From JASBZA01 sp964345295 (lineage in GTDB: Bacteria > Bacillota > Clostridia > Saccharofermentanales > Fastidiosipilaceae), in NCBI GenBank assembly GCA_964345295.1, contig CAYFQG010000001.1:80529-144528 (forward strand): a DNA stretch of 64,000 bases, read 5' to 3'. The notes below the pieces were generated by a model. That model saw nothing but the letters and a program-made list of their open reading frames with translations. It was not told the DNA's origin and did no database searches. A program made the translations under genes and the position numbers. Below, piece by piece: positions 1 to 9,262 of the stretch; position 1 is the stretch's first letter, and each line of letters begins with the position of its first letter.

Positions 1-571
1 TAGCATAAGCATAAAGCTGTTCTTTCGTGGCAAAAAGTAAGGGCCTGATAAAGCAATCCCGCTTTGGCAAAATGCCTTTAAGGCCGTCCAAACCCGCTCC
101 GTAGGCCAAATGGAGTAGGATTGTTTCGGCTTGATCCGATGCATGGTGAGCCGTAGCTATCCCATAGGTCTTACATGCCTTATAGTCCGAATTTTTTTGT
201 AGCTCTTCTAACAGTTTACGCCAATTCTGATAGCGGACCTGCCTGGCCTGATCTTCCAAATTTTTCTTATTGTTATCGGCCAGTAACGGGACATCATCAA
301 TATCCACATAACAAGGAATCAGGCGGTTCTTGGCCCACTCTTGAACCAGTAAGCGGTCTTTTTCGGCCGTCAAATCTCGAATACGATGATCTTGGTGGTG
401 GATAACAAGAGATAAGTCCTGTCTATACTCTTTACGATAACGACAAAACAAATCCAGCAGACAGGCGGAATCAACTCCTGCGGACAAACCCAGGATTAAA
501 AGTGCCGGTTCTTCCGGCAATAAATCTTTTTGTTTGATATAGGAGGCAAAAGCATCTAATAAGTCTGCCAT
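1..571 (-). CDS. tilS: tRNA(Ile)-lysidine synthase TilS, N-terminal 190 residues (runs off the window)
   Basis: TilS attaches lysine to C34 of tRNA-Ile(CAU) so that it reads AUA. The visible part is the PP-loop ATPase domain. The ATP-binding loop near residue 30 reads SAGVDS, where most family members have SGGxDS. About 120 residues later comes the family-typical TAHHASDQAETILL stretch, followed by GAGLDGLKGI. The ATG at 571 follows dnaB by 23 bases on the same strand, so the gene is the distal member of the rpsF-ssb-rpsR-rplI-dnaB operon. The C-terminal tRNA-binding part lies beyond base 1. The Gly-to-Ala change in the loop is conservative and does not alone suggest loss of activity. Confidence 0.93.
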   Translation of the reverse strand, partial: MADLLDAFASYIKQKDLLPEEPALLILGLSAGVDSACLLDLFCRYRKEYRQDLSLVIHHQDHRIRDLTAEKDRLLVQEWAKNRLIPCYVDIDDVPLLADNNKKNLEDQARQVRYQNWRKLLEELQKNSDYKACKTYGIATAHHASDQAETILLHLAYGAGLDGLKGILPKRDCFIRPLLFATKEQLYAYA

Positions 572-594
572 AACTTAGCCTCGTCTCTCCTGCT

Positions 595-2016
595 CTAAAA
601 GGGTAAGGGCCCCGGATCCAATTGAATCCCCGGATCAAAAGCTTGCTCGGGAGGCGCTTCCCTATAATCTACTTCTTCCTTTTCTCTGAAGGTCACAATT
701 TCCGGGAACCAATGTAAGGTAATCGGTCCGGTCTTACCGGCACGGTTCTTGGCAATAATAAGTTCGGCTTCTTCAGGCCCCGGTTGCTTGTTCTCAGGGT
801 GATAATAAGCATCACGATACATGAATAAAACGGCGTCCGCATCCTGCTCAATAGAGCCGGACTCACGAAGGTCCGACAACATAGGTTTTTTGCTCTCTCT
901 GGATTCGACCCCGCGGCTTAACTGTGACAAGGCGATAACCGGCACATCCAAATCTTTGGCCATGATTTTCAAGGCACGTGAAATTTCGGAAATCTCTTGC
1001 TGGCGGTTTTGCGGCTTGCCATCCGAACCCATAAGCTGCAAATAGTCGATAATAATAAGGTCGAGTTTTCTGGTCTCACTGTAAAGTTTCTGGCACTTGG
1101 ACCTGATATCAGCCGGTGTCGTAGCTGCCTGGTCATCGATATATAAATTCGTTCCTACCAAAGTACGAACCGCACGGGCAATGTCCTCCATATTATCGGA
1201 TTCCAGACGGGATTTTATAGCATCGGACGGAACCGTCGAAGCCGAACTGAGAATTCTCAAGCCGACTTCACTTCTGGACATCTCCAAACTGAAAATGGCA
1301 ACGTAATTACCTTTAAGCGCAACATTAAGTCCGATATTGAGGGCTAATGCCGACTTACCCATAGCAGGCCTTGCAGCAATAATATTAAGTGTCTGCCTTC
1401 TAAGCCGCCCTAAATACTCGTTTAACCTGGGGAAGCCGGAATCGATAGAAAGTTTATCCGAATCTTGCTTCTTCAGATCATTAAGCGTTTCATTCAAAAT
1501 AGAATTAATATGGACCAGGTCCTTGCTGTCGATACCTTCTCTGATGCGAACAATATAGTCCGACATATAATTCAGAAGGTTATCCGCTGTCTCCTGACCC
1601 TTATAACAAGCGGTCTCTAAATCCTGGGATAGGCGAAGAATCTTACGTAAGAGACTCTTCTCCTTAATCATTTCTATGTATTCGCTTGTATTATTAAGGT
1701 AGAGGGTCTTATCCGCCAAAGAGGCCAGATAAGTAGTCCCCCCCACCATATGTAAATTGCCCTGATGTTCCAGTTCGTCGGCCACACTCAAAATATCAAT
1801 GGGCTTACCGAAACTGTGCATGCGGCGTATAGCTTCATAAATTACGCCGTTACGCGGGCTATAAAAGTCCTCTTCTTCCAAGAGGCCCATCTGAGCCCTG
1901 GCATGTTCATTCGTCAGCAAGGTCCCCAAAAGAGATTCTTCCGCCTCAAGATTTTGCGGAATAACCTTTTCTACCAAATTGGGATTAGAGGGAACTTGTC
2001 TGTTATCGAATGCCAT
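595..2016 (-). CDS. dnaB: Replicative DNA helicase DnaB
   Basis: Hexameric 5'-3' helicase that unwinds DNA at the replication fork. The 473-residue length is normal. An N-terminal primase-interacting domain (roughly residues 15-120, beginning NLEAEESLLGTLL) is followed by a RecA-like domain with Walker A ARPAMGKSALAL near residue 215, a Walker B run LDLIIIDYLQLM, and the ALSQLSRGVE segment. No intein interrupts it. It sits 16 bases downstream of rplI, with tilS following, which is the standard Firmicutes arrangement. Nothing unusual is seen. Confidence 0.98.
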   Translation of the reverse strand: MAFDNRQVPSNPNLVEKVIPQNLEAEESLLGTLLTNEHARAQMGLLEEEDFYSPRNGVIYEAIRRMHSFGKPIDILSVADELEHQGNLHMVGGTTYLASLADKTLYLNNTSEYIEMIKEKSLLRKILRLSQDLETACYKGQETADNLLNYMSDYIVRIREGIDSKDLVHINSILNETLNDLKKQDSDKLSIDSGFPRLNEYLGRLRRQTLNIIAARPAMGKSALALNIGLNVALKGNYVAIFSLEMSRSEVGLRILSSASTVPSDAIKSRLESDNMEDIARAVRTLVGTNLYIDDQAATTPADIRSKCQKLYSETRKLDLIIIDYLQLMGSDGKPQNRQQEISEISRALKIMAKDLDVPVIALSQLSRGVESRESKKPMLSDLRESGSIEQDADAVLFMYRDAYYHPENKQPGPEEAELIIAKNRAGKTGPITLHWFPEIVTFREKEEVDYREAPPEQAFDPGIQLDPGPLPF

Positions 2017-2032
2017 GACTTCTCCTTAGAAA

Positions 2033-2476
2033 TTACAGAGCTTCTACCTGAACCGTGATTTTTACCTTAACGTCGTTATGCAGCTTCAATTCCGCACCGG
2101 TAGAACCGACGTTCTTAAGTTCTGTATCCAGATTAATATTACGCTTGTTTACCTTGTAACCTTCTTGGGCCAAAACTTCTTCTACGTCCATAGAGGTCAA
2201 AGTGCCGTAAAGTCTTCCCTTGTCACCGGCTTTTTTCTTAACGGTGAAAGTTTGACCATCTAATTTTTCGCCCATAGCTTGAGCCTCTTCCAGCTCACGT
2301 TTTTCTTGAGCCTTACGTGCTCCGGCCTTTTGCTTCAACTCATGAAGCTTATCGGAATTAGCAGGTACAGCCAAGCCCTTCTTAAAAAGGAAGTTATTGG
2401 CATAACCGGACTTCACTTCTACCACGTCGTCCGCTTTGCCCAGGTTCTTAACATCTTCCAGTAAAACTACTTTCAT
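2033..2476 (-). CDS. rplI: 50S ribosomal protein L9
   Basis: L9 is a two-domain protein of the large subunit. I use the ATG at 2476 (147 residues, starting MKVVLLEDV), because an AAGGAGA site lies just upstream and L9 proteins begin this way; the open frame extends to 2548 without a sensible start. The N-terminal domain contains the diagnostic GYANNFLFKKGLA segment. A long charged connecting helix (about residues 45-75) leads to the C-terminal domain. It lies between rpsR and dnaB in the operon. Confidence 0.97.
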   Translation of the reverse strand: MKVVLLEDVKNLGKADDVVEVKSGYANNFLFKKGLAVPANSDKLHELKQKAGARKAQEKRELEEAQAMGEKLDGQTFTVKKKAGDKGRLYGTLTSMDVEEVLAQEGYKVNKRNINLDTELKNVGSTGAELKLHNDVKVKITVQVEAL

Positions 2477-2554
2477 CTTAAATCTCCTTAAAATACATTC
2501 TAAAGTAAAAAACCTCAACCCATGGTGAGCCGAGGTTTCACATGTCAATCTGAC

Positions 2555-2794
2555 TTAGGCTTCAGTGTAAGGAAGCAGGGCCATCTGTCTGGCTCTCTTG
2601 ATGGCCGTCGTCAACTTGCGTTGGTGCTTGGCACAGGTGCCGGTCATCCTTCTGGGTAAAATCTTGCCGTTCTCAGAAACAAACTTCTTTAACTTAGCGG
2701 CATCTTTATAATCGATGTTGTCGATATGGTCGGCACAAAAGGCACAAACCTTACGACGCGGCCTTCTTCTGTTAAAACTTCTGTTATCAGCCAT
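2555..2794 (-). CDS. rpsR: 30S ribosomal protein S18
   Basis: Small-subunit protein that binds as a heterodimer with S6. It has 79 residues, with a basic RRRPRRK N-terminus and the conserved [17 protein letters not shown] segment. Two cysteines near the N-terminus (VCAFCADH) recall the zinc-binding C+ form of S18. It lies 21 bases downstream of ssb and would be translated together with S6 from the same transcript. Confidence 0.98.
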   Translation of the reverse strand: MADNRSFNRRRPRRKVCAFCADHIDNIDYKDAAKLKKFVSENGKILPRRMTGTCAKHQRKLTTAIKRARQMALLPYTEA

Positions 2795-2815
2795 ATTTAT
2801 ATCCTTTCTATAAAA

Positions 2816-3277
2816 TTATAGGTCGAAAGGAAGAGCTGTATCGTCGTCAGGCGCTTCAAAGAAGCCGTCGGAAAAGTCCGATCCGGACTCCTTAGTAGAA
2901 GAACCCGAAGAATAAGCATTCTGATAGTTGTTCGACTGATTGGAGTAGTTGGAAGACTCCTGCTTGCTGTCGGCGAAATAGACTTCATCGGCAATAACCT
3001 CGGTCATATAGCGCCTGTTGCCCTGTTCGTCATCCCAGTGTCTTACCTGAATAGAGCCGACGAGTGCAATTCTCTGGCCCTTTTGGAAATATCTGGCGAC
3101 AAATTCTGCTGTCTGTCTCCAGCAAACTACGGGGATAAAATCCGCTTCTCTCTCTCCCTGGGCGTTTTTAAAACGTCTGTCTACCGCAACGGTAAAAGAA
3201 CAAACACTTACGCCGCCGTTGGTACTCCGAAGCTCGGGGTCCTTGGTCAATCGTCCCATCAAAATCGCTTTATTCAT
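2816..3277 (-). CDS. ssb: Single-stranded DNA-binding protein
   Basis: Coats single-stranded DNA during replication and repair. The first about 105 residues form the OB fold (starts MNKAILMGRLTKDPELR). A Ser/Asn/Gly-rich disordered tail follows, ending in the acidic tip DDDTALPFDL that recruits partner proteins. At 153 residues it is standard. Position between rpsF and rpsR is the canonical arrangement. Confidence 0.98.
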   Translation of the reverse strand: MNKAILMGRLTKDPELRSTNGGVSVCSFTVAVDRRFKNAQGEREADFIPVVCWRQTAEFVARYFQKGQRIALVGSIQVRHWDDEQGNRRYMTEVIADEVYFADSKQESSNYSNQSNNYQNAYSSGSSTKESGSDFSDGFFEAPDDDTALPFDL

Positions 3278-3324
3278 CTACTAGTCTCTCGCTTTCTTTG
3301 TTCGGCCGAGCTCAAAAGACTCGA

Positions 3325-3615
3325 CTACTCTTCTTCTACATTTACGATCATGAAACGCATGACGCCTTCAGTTATCTTCAGCTGATTCTCTAAGATAGCC
3401 GGAACTTCGGGTTCAGCCGTGAATAATACCACGCAGTAATCCCCCGCGGTCTGGTCGTCAATCTCGTATGCGAAACGCTTGCGTCCCCAGTGGTCAACGG
3501 AATCAACGGTACCGTTAGCCGCAATAAGGTCCTGGACCCTAGTGTGGAGAGCTTGATTCTCTTCCTCCTCTAATGTGGGGGAAAGAATGTACATAAATTC
3601 ATACTTCTTGGACAT
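3325..3615 (-). CDS. rpsF: 30S ribosomal protein S6
   Basis: First gene of the operon, 96 residues, with the S6 features YEFMYILSPTLEEEE at the start and DHWGRKRFAYEI in the middle. A strong AGGAGGTGA ribosome-binding site precedes the ATG at 3615. S6 forms a dimer with S18, and in many bacteria the dimer represses its own mRNA by binding a leader structure; the leader here holds a stable hairpin, listed separately. Confidence 0.98.
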   Translation of the reverse strand: MSKKYEFMYILSPTLEEEENQALHTRVQDLIAANGTVDSVDHWGRKRFAYEIDDQTAGDYCVVLFTAEPEVPAILENQLKITEGVMRFMIVNVEEE

Positions 3616-3646
3616 AACTAAACTTCACCTCCTTCTGGACTCTACG

Positions 3647-3668
3647 ATCTTGTACAGCCGTACAAGAT
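3647..3668 (-). ncRNA. Hairpin in the rpsF leader; possible S6:S18 autoregulatory site
   Basis: A perfect 9-bp stem (ATCTTGTAC/GTACAAGAT) with a 4-base loop lies 31 bases upstream of the rpsF start, in the transcript expected from the promoter at 3698-3726. A second small hairpin (TGCTT/AAGCA) lies just upstream at about 3675-3692. S6:S18 leader motifs are known upstream of rpsF in many bacteria. I did not find the characteristic bulged CCG in the transcribed orientation, so membership of that family is unproven. Confidence 0.4.
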
Positions 3669-3697
3669 AAGGATTTGCTTCTTAATAAGCAGTGACC

Positions 3698-3726
3698 ATA
3701 TTAGCAAAGAGACCCTATTAATTCAA
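3698..3726 (-). promoter_or_regulatory. Sigma-70-type promoter of the rpsF operon
   Basis: On the minus strand TTGAAT (3721-3726), a 17-base spacer and TAATAT (3698-3703). It lies 83 bases upstream of the rpsF start, leaving a leader of about 75 nt containing two hairpins. Confidence 0.75.
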
Positions 3727-3757
3727 GCGAATAGTTTACACAAAAATCCACAAAATA

Positions 3758-4855
3758 CTACAAATGCGGACCTTGGGATGGATCTCTTAACGTTTTACAG
3801 GCCGCTTTTTCCAAACGATTCATATAAGCTTGACCCAAGCCGTTAAAATCCAGATTTTCCACCCAGATATCCGAACACGCTTCCCTATCCAGCTCTCTGA
3901 AGGCAGTAAATAAATAATGGCTGCCTGCATGGTGGTCGGCCGTATCTTCAAAGGTCAAGACCGGCCAGTGATTGGCGGGAAGTCTTTTGTTGAGCTCGGT
4001 CGAGATATAAAAACCCGGTTTAAGACCTAAGCTAGCTTGCTCTATCTGTTTTTTTACATAAGACAATTTATCTTCTAAATTATCTCCTTTAATAATATGA
4101 ACGTTGGCTCGGGGGGCATAGTGCCTATATTTCATACCCGGAGCTCTAGGTTTAGATTCTTTTTCATAGTCTTCCATGGAGAATACTTTAAAACCCAAGT
4201 CCAAAGGGTCGATACCGGCCTTAATCAGCGCATCGCCGATTTGTTTGGCCGAAATACCACCCGGTCTCAGGAGCTCTAACTTTCCTCCGACCCAGGACAC
4301 AATAGTAGATTCCAAACCCACGCGAGACTGGTCCGCTACGACAATATAAGGTACTCTTCCTGCCAAATCCTCATAGGCGTCCGACCCGTTGGTAGGAGAA
4401 GGTCTGCCGCTTATATTAGCGGACGGAGCCGCTATAGCCCTTCCCAAATATTTAATCAAGGCATGCGCCACAGGATGATCCGGAATACGAAGCCCAATGG
4501 TGTTAAGACCAGCGGAAGCTACGGTTTTCAAATCGCCCGCCTTTTCCATTATCAAGGTAAAAGGGCCCGGACAAAAAGCCGCCGTCAGAGTTTCCGCTAC
4601 CTTATCCCAGTTTTTATAATAGGCCGCCATCCGTTCCACGGATGATTCATGCAAGATCAAAGGATTATCTTGGGGCCTGCCTTTAACACGGAAAATCTCC
4701 TTTACAGCCTCATCCAAATCATAACGGGCCCCCAAACCGTAAACCGTTTCCGTGGGGAAACAGACCACCTGTCCCTCGTCCATGGCACGCGCTATAGGTT
4801 CAAGCTCATCGAGATTCGATAAATCTTCTTTGATATAAAGTAGTTTAGTGTTCAT
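3758..4855 (-). CDS. L-threonylcarbamoyladenylate synthase (Sua5/YwlC)
   Basis: Makes threonylcarbamoyl-AMP from threonine, bicarbonate and ATP, the first step of t6A37 tRNA modification; TsaD, encoded at 29693-30742, does the transfer. The 365 residues form the two-domain Sua5 type rather than the short YrdC type. The YrdC domain (about 1-215) shows [12 protein letters not shown], the KxR motif in KGRPQDNPL, and [12 protein letters not shown]. The Sua5-specific C-terminal domain follows a linker rich in charged residues and contains [10 protein letters not shown]. It overlaps the end of prfA by 11 bases and ends the rpmE-prmC-prfA operon. Confidence 0.96.
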   Translation of the reverse strand: MNTKLLYIKEDLSNLDELEPIARAMDEGQVVCFPTETVYGLGARYDLDEAVKEIFRVKGRPQDNPLILHESSVERMAAYYKNWDKVAETLTAAFCPGPFTLIMEKAGDLKTVASAGLNTIGLRIPDHPVAHALIKYLGRAIAAPSANISGRPSPTNGSDAYEDLAGRVPYIVVADQSRVGLESTIVSWVGGKLELLRPGGISAKQIGDALIKAGIDPLDLGFKVFSMEDYEKESKPRAPGMKYRHYAPRANVHIIKGDNLEDKLSYVKKQIEQASLGLKPGFYISTELNKRLPANHWPVLTFEDTADHHAGSHYLFTAFRELDREACSDIWVENLDFNGLGQAYMNRLEKAACKTLRDPSQGPHL

Positions 4856-5930
4856 TGTCCGTAAGGTCCTGGGCTTGCTTGGCCGCCGTTAAAGGATCGA
4901 CCAAAGCATCTAATTGGCCGCCCAAAATATCATCTAACTTATATAAAGTTAAATTAATCCTGTGGTCGGTCACCCGGCCTTGAGGGAAATTATAGGTCCT
5001 GATGCGTTCGGAACGGTCACCGGTACCGATTTGAGACTTACGGTCACCGGCAATTTGAGCCGACCTCTTCTCTTCTTCCATCTCCAGAAGCCTGGCTCTC
5101 AAGACCTGCATGGCCCTGTCCTTATTCTTATGCTGAGATCTCTGATCCTGACAGGTAACCACCACACCGGTAGGAAGGTGGGTAATACGGATAGCCGATG
5201 AGGTCTTATTAACGTGCTGACCACCCGCTCCCGAAGCTCTATAGGTATCAATCTTAAGGTCTTTAGGATCAATAGCAAAATCTACTTCGTCAACTTCAGG
5301 CATCACCGCTACCGTTACGGTCGAGGTATGGATACGGCCGCCTGATTCGGTCTCCGGCACTCTCTGAACACGGTGGACACCGCTTTCAAACTTAAATTTA
5401 CTATAAGCGCCCTTACCGGAAACAATAAAAGAAATTTCCTTATAGCCTCCTATTTCGGTTGCACTCTCATCAACCGGTTCTACCTTGAACCCCTGACTTT
5501 CGGCATAGGAGCAATACATGGCATATAGATCCGAAGCAAAAAGCGCAGCTTCTTCACCGCCGGCACCGGCCCTTATTTCCATAATAATGTCTTTTTCATC
5601 TCGTGGGTCTTTAGGCTGGAGGAGACGAATCAACTCATTTTCTAACTCAATCTCCTTTTCTTTGGCCTCATCCAACTCCATCTGGGCCAAATCCTGCATG
5701 TCCTGATCCGCCGAGGAATCCTCTAAAATGCCCAGACAATCTTCCTTGTTTTGCAAAGTTTTCTTATAACGGTCAAAACACTGAATCAAATCCGTCAAGT
5801 CCGCCGACTCTTTGACCACTTCCAAGTATCGGTTCTGGTCGTTCATAATATCCGGATCCGCCATCTGAGTCTGCAACTCTTCGTAGCGATCTTCTAATTG
5901 TTGTAATTTATGTAAAGTACTTTCTTGCAT
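4845..5930 (-). CDS. prfA: Peptide chain release factor 1
   Basis: Recognises UAA and UAG and triggers peptide release. In 361 residues it carries the N-terminal coiled region, the GAGGEEA segment, and the catalytic GGQ loop in [15 protein letters not shown] near residue 230. The gene lies directly downstream of prmC, whose product methylates the GGQ glutamine. Confidence 0.98.
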   Translation of the reverse strand: MQESTLHKLQQLEDRYEELQTQMADPDIMNDQNRYLEVVKESADLTDLIQCFDRYKKTLQNKEDCLGILEDSSADQDMQDLAQMELDEAKEKEIELENELIRLLQPKDPRDEKDIIMEIRAGAGGEEAALFASDLYAMYCSYAESQGFKVEPVDESATEIGGYKEISFIVSGKGAYSKFKFESGVHRVQRVPETESGGRIHTSTVTVAVMPEVDEVDFAIDPKDLKIDTYRASGAGGQHVNKTSSAIRITHLPTGVVVTCQDQRSQHKNKDRAMQVLRARLLEMEEEKRSAQIAGDRKSQIGTGDRSERIRTYNFPQGRVTDHRINLTLYKLDDILGGQLDALVDPLTAAKQAQDLTDNEH

Positions 5931-5949
5931 ATGCTTTATCCTTATCTTT

Positions 5950-6819
5950 TTATTTTAATGAAAAACAGGATACCCGGTCACGTCCGGCCAAATCTTCGAT
6001 TACGCCCAAGTCCTTCCAACCATATCGCTCGGCCAAAGGTCTAATCGATTCGGCCTGGTCAGGTCCGTGTTCTATATAAACTTCGGTCCCCTCTGTCAGA
6101 TAATGGGCTCCCTCGGCCAAAATCCTCTGGATAATGTCTAAGCCTTCGGACCCGCCGTCCAAAGCTAAACCGGGTTCGTATAAATCCAAGTCGCTCGACA
6201 TGAACTCATCGTGTCTAAGATAAGGGGGGTTAGAATAAAGCAAATCGCACGTCCATACTCCTTCTTTTATCTCAAGCGGCCAAAGGTCCGCCTGCTCGAT
6301 TTCAATATAATCCTTTAGGCCATGATAGTTTCGGTTCCATAAAGCGGTCTCTACAGCCGCCTCACTGATATCCGTACCATATAGTTTAAAGTTATTATAA
6401 CCTTTTTCTAATAGCAATTTGGCCAAAGCCAACAGAAGTGCTCCGGTTCCGCAGCCCAGCTCCGTAATACGAAGAGTCCTCTTATCCGAAGCCTTTTTTA
6501 AAAGGTCTAAAGCCTTGTTTAATACAGCTTCTACTAAAACCTCCGAATCCGGCCTAGGGATTAAGACATCGGGGTGGTTAAAAATCTTAAAGCCGTAAAA
6601 ATAGGTGCACGGCAAAACCCGCCCCATAGGATAACCTTGGGCCAGCTTATCTAAAGCTTCGTCCCATTGATCAAGAGCCTTTTCTTCAGTTAACGTTCTA
6701 TATAGTTCTTCTAAATTCGACCGAATCCAAAACTCTTCCAGGTCATGATAGTGGGGGGATTTTCTTAAAATTTCTAAACCCGATTTTATGAGGGTATTTT
6801 TACTTCGCCCGGTATTCAC
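5950..6819 (-). CDS. prmC: Peptide chain release factor N5-glutamine methyltransferase PrmC
   Basis: Methylates the glutamine of the GGQ motif in release factors. The N-terminal helical domain is followed by a class I SAM-dependent methyltransferase fold with [16 protein letters not shown] (SAM binding) and the signature NPPYLR at about residue 205. The start is a GTG at 6819. It has no clear ribosome-binding site and lies only 12 bases beyond the rpmE terminator, so expression of prmC-prfA-sua5 probably depends on read-through from rpmE or on an unseen promoter. Length (289) is normal. Confidence 0.97.
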   Translation of the reverse strand: MNTGRSKNTLIKSGLEILRKSPHYHDLEEFWIRSNLEELYRTLTEEKALDQWDEALDKLAQGYPMGRVLPCTYFYGFKIFNHPDVLIPRPDSEVLVEAVLNKALDLLKKASDKRTLRITELGCGTGALLLALAKLLLEKGYNNFKLYGTDISEAAVETALWNRNYHGLKDYIEIEQADLWPLEIKEGVWTCDLLYSNPPYLRHDEFMSSDLDLYEPGLALDGGSEGLDIIQRILAEGAHYLTEGTEVYIEHGPDQAESIRPLAERYGWKDLGVIEDLAGRDRVSCFSLK

Positions 6820-6831
6820 GATTTTTTCATC

Positions 6832-6864
6832 AAAAAAAGGACTGCCTTAAGCAATCCTTTTTTT
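6832..6864 (-). terminator. Rho-independent terminator after rpmE
   Basis: On the minus strand a 7-bp stem GGATTGC/GCAGTCC with a 5-base loop, followed by seven T residues. It lies 19 bases past the rpmE stop and directly before the prmC start, so it would set the ratio of L31 to PrmC/RF1. Confidence 0.85.
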
Positions 6865-6883
6865 CATTAAATTTTCAAACAGA

Positions 6884-7087
6884 CTATTGACCCTTATTTC
6901 TACGCTTGTTGAACTTATCAACACGGCCACCGGTATCAACCAGCTTCTGCTTGCCTGTATAGAAAGGATGGCATTTGCTACAGATATCAACGTTAATGGT
7001 GGGTACGGTCGAGCGTGTTTCAAAGGTCTCGCCGCAAGCACAGGTCACAATACACTTCTGGTAATTAGGATGTATTCCTTCTTTCAT
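6884..7087 (-). CDS. rpmE: 50S ribosomal protein L31 (zinc-binding C+ form)
   Basis: 67 residues with the start [12 protein letters not shown] and the paired cysteines CACGETF and [10 protein letters not shown] that bind zinc in the C+ paralogue. A conserved basic tail ends KRRNKGQ. It is the first gene after a near-consensus promoter and a structured leader, and it is followed by a terminator. Confidence 0.98.
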   Translation of the reverse strand: MKEGIHPNYQKCIVTCACGETFETRSTVPTINVDICSKCHPFYTGKQKLVDTGGRVDKFNKRRNKGQ

Positions 7088-7109
7088 ATTCTCATCTCCT
7101 CACAGAAAT

Positions 7110-7142
7110 CCGACGCGTAAGTTTAGGGCCTACGTATGTCGG
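7110..7142 (-). ncRNA. Irregular leader hairpin upstream of rpmE; candidate L31 leader
   Basis: In the minus-strand transcript CCGAC pairs with GTCGG, and inside it CGTA pairs with TACG across an asymmetric internal loop. It lies 22 bases upstream of the rpmE start, just before the ribosome-binding site. Leader RNAs that bind L31 have been described in several phyla, including Firmicutes. I cannot match this one to a covariance model by eye. Confidence 0.4.
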
Positions 7143-7162
7143 CTCGGTTTATTAACTTGGAT

Positions 7163-7190
7163 ATTATAGCAGATATCTTATCCGTGTCAA
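7163..7190 (-). promoter_or_regulatory. Near-consensus sigma-70 promoter for rpmE-prmC-prfA-sua5
   Basis: Minus strand TTGACA (7185-7190), 16-base spacer, TATAAT (7163-7168). Both hexamers are perfect. The -35 box is only 5 bases beyond the rho stop codon. It predicts a leader of about 70 nt before rpmE. Confidence 0.9.
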
Positions 7191-7195
7191 ATGAC

Positions 7196-8992
7196 TTAAC
7201 TAAAACGACTGACCGTCCGGCCGTTACCGTTAAAATTACTCCGGCCGTTGCTGTCCTGGTTGCCGTTTGTGGCCACATTGGCATGCATCTGCGACATAAT
7301 GCTTTGATCTTTCAAAGACAGATTCAGCGACTCTACCAAATGCTCGTTATCTTTCGTCTTAAGAAGCAGGCTGATAATGAGCTCGGTTACGTCGGCAGTG
7401 TCCAACTGGCCAAAAGCCTTCCTGACACCCCAGACCGCTTCCAATTCTTTTTGACTCAAAAGAAGTTCCTCTCTTCTGGTCGAAGACGCATTGATATTGA
7501 TAGCAGGGAAAATACGCTTTTCGGATAATTTCCTGTCCAATGCCACTTCCATGTTACCGGTTCCCTTAAATTCTTCGAAAATTACCTCATCCATCCTAGA
7601 GCCTGTGTCAACCAAGGCCGTGGCGACTATGGTTAAGGAACCGCCGTTTTCAATCTTACGGGCTGCACCGAAGAAACGCTTGGGGTGGTGGAGGGCACCG
7701 GGATCTAAACCGCCGGACAGGGTTCTACCGGTAGGTGTGATGGTAAGGTTATAGGCCCTGGCCATACGGGTCATGGAGTCTAGGAGGATGACCACATCTT
7801 GGCCTAACTCAACTAGCCTTTTGGCCCGCTCTAAAACCAGCTCCGTAATCTTGACATGGTTTTCCGGAGTCTTATCAAAGGTGGAGTAAACAACTTCTCC
7901 TTTAATCCTGCGCTGCATATCGGTAACTTCTTCGGGACGCTCGTCAATCAAAAGTACAATCAATTTGGCTTCCGGATTATTGATGGATATGGCATTGGCA
8001 ATTTTCTGCAGAAGTATAGTCTTACCTGCCTTCGGCGGAGAAACAATCATACCTCTTTGGCCTTTGCCGATAGGGCTGAATAAATCAATAATGCGGGTCG
8101 ACAGTTCCTGGCGCTTGGTTTCTAACACATAGCGATCATTGGGATAAATCGGTGTAAGGCGATCAAAGTGAGGTCTCTTGGCCATTTTTTCAGGCTCTTC
8201 ACCGTTTATTTCCGTAACATAGCTGAGCGCCTGATAACGGTCCTGATCTCTTTTGTTTCGAACCGTACCCTTAATATAGTCACCGGCTCTGAGATTTAAT
8301 TTTTTAATTAATTGGGCCGATACGTAAACATCATTAGGTCCCTGGATATAATTTTCGAAACGTAAAAAGCCGTAGCCGTCCGGCATAAGCTCTAAAACAC
8401 CTTCACCGGTCTCCTGAACTTGTTCTTTCTTATCTTTTTCCTGATTTTTATTTCTGGGGCGTGGCCTGGCCACAAAATTATCGACTTCTAAAGTCTCTTT
8501 TTCGGAAGATTCCTCTGTTTCGGCCTCGGTCTCTTGAGCCTTAGTGTCTTCCTTGGTATTTTCCTTCGATAAGTCCTCTAGACTGATTTGTTCATCCTCA
8601 TCTTGAACTTGGACCCTATCGATTTTTACTTCTTCTTGAGCTTTGTCCTCTTCGGTTTTTTTGCGTTTTCTTGTGCCGGTCGTTTTCTTCGTGCTTGTCT
8701 TTTCAGATTGTTCAGAAACAGCTGCTTTGGGTTTTCTGCCTCTTCTCTTAGCTGCCGGCTTCGCTTCGACAGGAGTCTCACTATTAGTCGAAGCCTCTTC
8801 TTTGCCACCGCTTTTTTCTACATCGGAAGAAAGATTTCCCGCAGTTTCTTCATTTTGCATCTTTTCAAAAAGGAAGTCCGCCAACTCCTGTTTTTTCATA
8901 CGTTGAGCTTGGCCAATGGGCAAAATCCCGGATACTCGGACAATCTGCATGAGATCGGCCTTCTTTTTTGACGCAAAAATATTATCTTCCAT
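7196..8992 (-). CDS. rho: Transcription termination factor Rho
   Basis: Hexameric RNA helicase that ends transcription. A short Rho_N region (about residues 5-45) is followed by about 150 residues of low complexity, first Lys/Arg/Thr-rich and then Glu-rich. Next come the RNA-binding cold-shock-like domain (from [14 protein letters not shown]) and the ATPase domain with [13 protein letters not shown] (Walker A), [13 protein letters not shown], and the [12 protein letters not shown] segment. The 598 residues exceed the about 420 of E. coli Rho because of the insertion, as seen in other Clostridia and Actinobacteria. The tail is Asn/Gly-rich. Confidence 0.97.
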   Translation of the reverse strand: MEDNIFASKKKADLMQIVRVSGILPIGQAQRMKKQELADFLFEKMQNEETAGNLSSDVEKSGGKEEASTNSETPVEAKPAAKRRGRKPKAAVSEQSEKTSTKKTTGTRKRKKTEEDKAQEEVKIDRVQVQDEDEQISLEDLSKENTKEDTKAQETEAETEESSEKETLEVDNFVARPRPRNKNQEKDKKEQVQETGEGVLELMPDGYGFLRFENYIQGPNDVYVSAQLIKKLNLRAGDYIKGTVRNKRDQDRYQALSYVTEINGEEPEKMAKRPHFDRLTPIYPNDRYVLETKRQELSTRIIDLFSPIGKGQRGMIVSPPKAGKTILLQKIANAISINNPEAKLIVLLIDERPEEVTDMQRRIKGEVVYSTFDKTPENHVKITELVLERAKRLVELGQDVVILLDSMTRMARAYNLTITPTGRTLSGGLDPGALHHPKRFFGAARKIENGGSLTIVATALVDTGSRMDEVIFEEFKGTGNMEVALDRKLSEKRIFPAININASSTRREELLLSQKELEAVWGVRKAFGQLDTADVTELIISLLLKTKDNEHLVESLNLSLKDQSIMSQMHANVATNGNQDSNGRSNFNGNGRTVSRFS

Positions 8993-9019
8993 GTAAACCC
9001 CTTTTTCTCTTGAAAAGAT

Positions 9020-9036
9020 AGGCTCTTAAAAAGCCT
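9020..9036 (-). other. Small hairpin in the rho leader
   Basis: An inverted repeat AGGCT/AGCCT with a 7-base A/T-rich loop, in the 5' leader of rho about 30 bases upstream of the start. rho is known to control itself by attenuation in E. coli. Whether this weak hairpin has such a role is inference only. The rest of 8993-9228 is AT-rich, and I see no gene in it. Confidence 0.25.
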
Positions 9037-9228
9037 TCAAAAAATCATAAAATAAATTGCTTGTCGGAAAAAGCCAAGAAAAGATGGCTCAATCGCTTAA
9101 TGGTTACATTCTATCATTAAATTTTTATCTTGCCACAAAATTTACATTTTTCCTCAAAATTCGGCAAGGCTCACAAAGCCCTGACCAACGCATAGGATTG
9201 AAATTTATTTTATTTTCGCCGTCGGACT

Positions 9229-9237
9229 TGGTACAAT
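9229..9237 (+). promoter_or_regulatory. Extended -10 promoter for the TraX-like gene
   Basis: TG-G-TACAAT, an extended -10 element 25 bases upstream of the start codon, with no good -35 box. The same TGnTATnnT pattern precedes other plus-strand genes in the window. Confidence 0.5.
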
Positions 9238-9262
9238 CTCATTTAAGAGAAAGGAAGCCGTC

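Noticed and set aside
8588..8971. Long plus-strand frames opposite the rho insertion region
   Set aside because: They arise from the biased codons of the Lys/Glu-rich low-complexity part of rho and have no start signals or family features.
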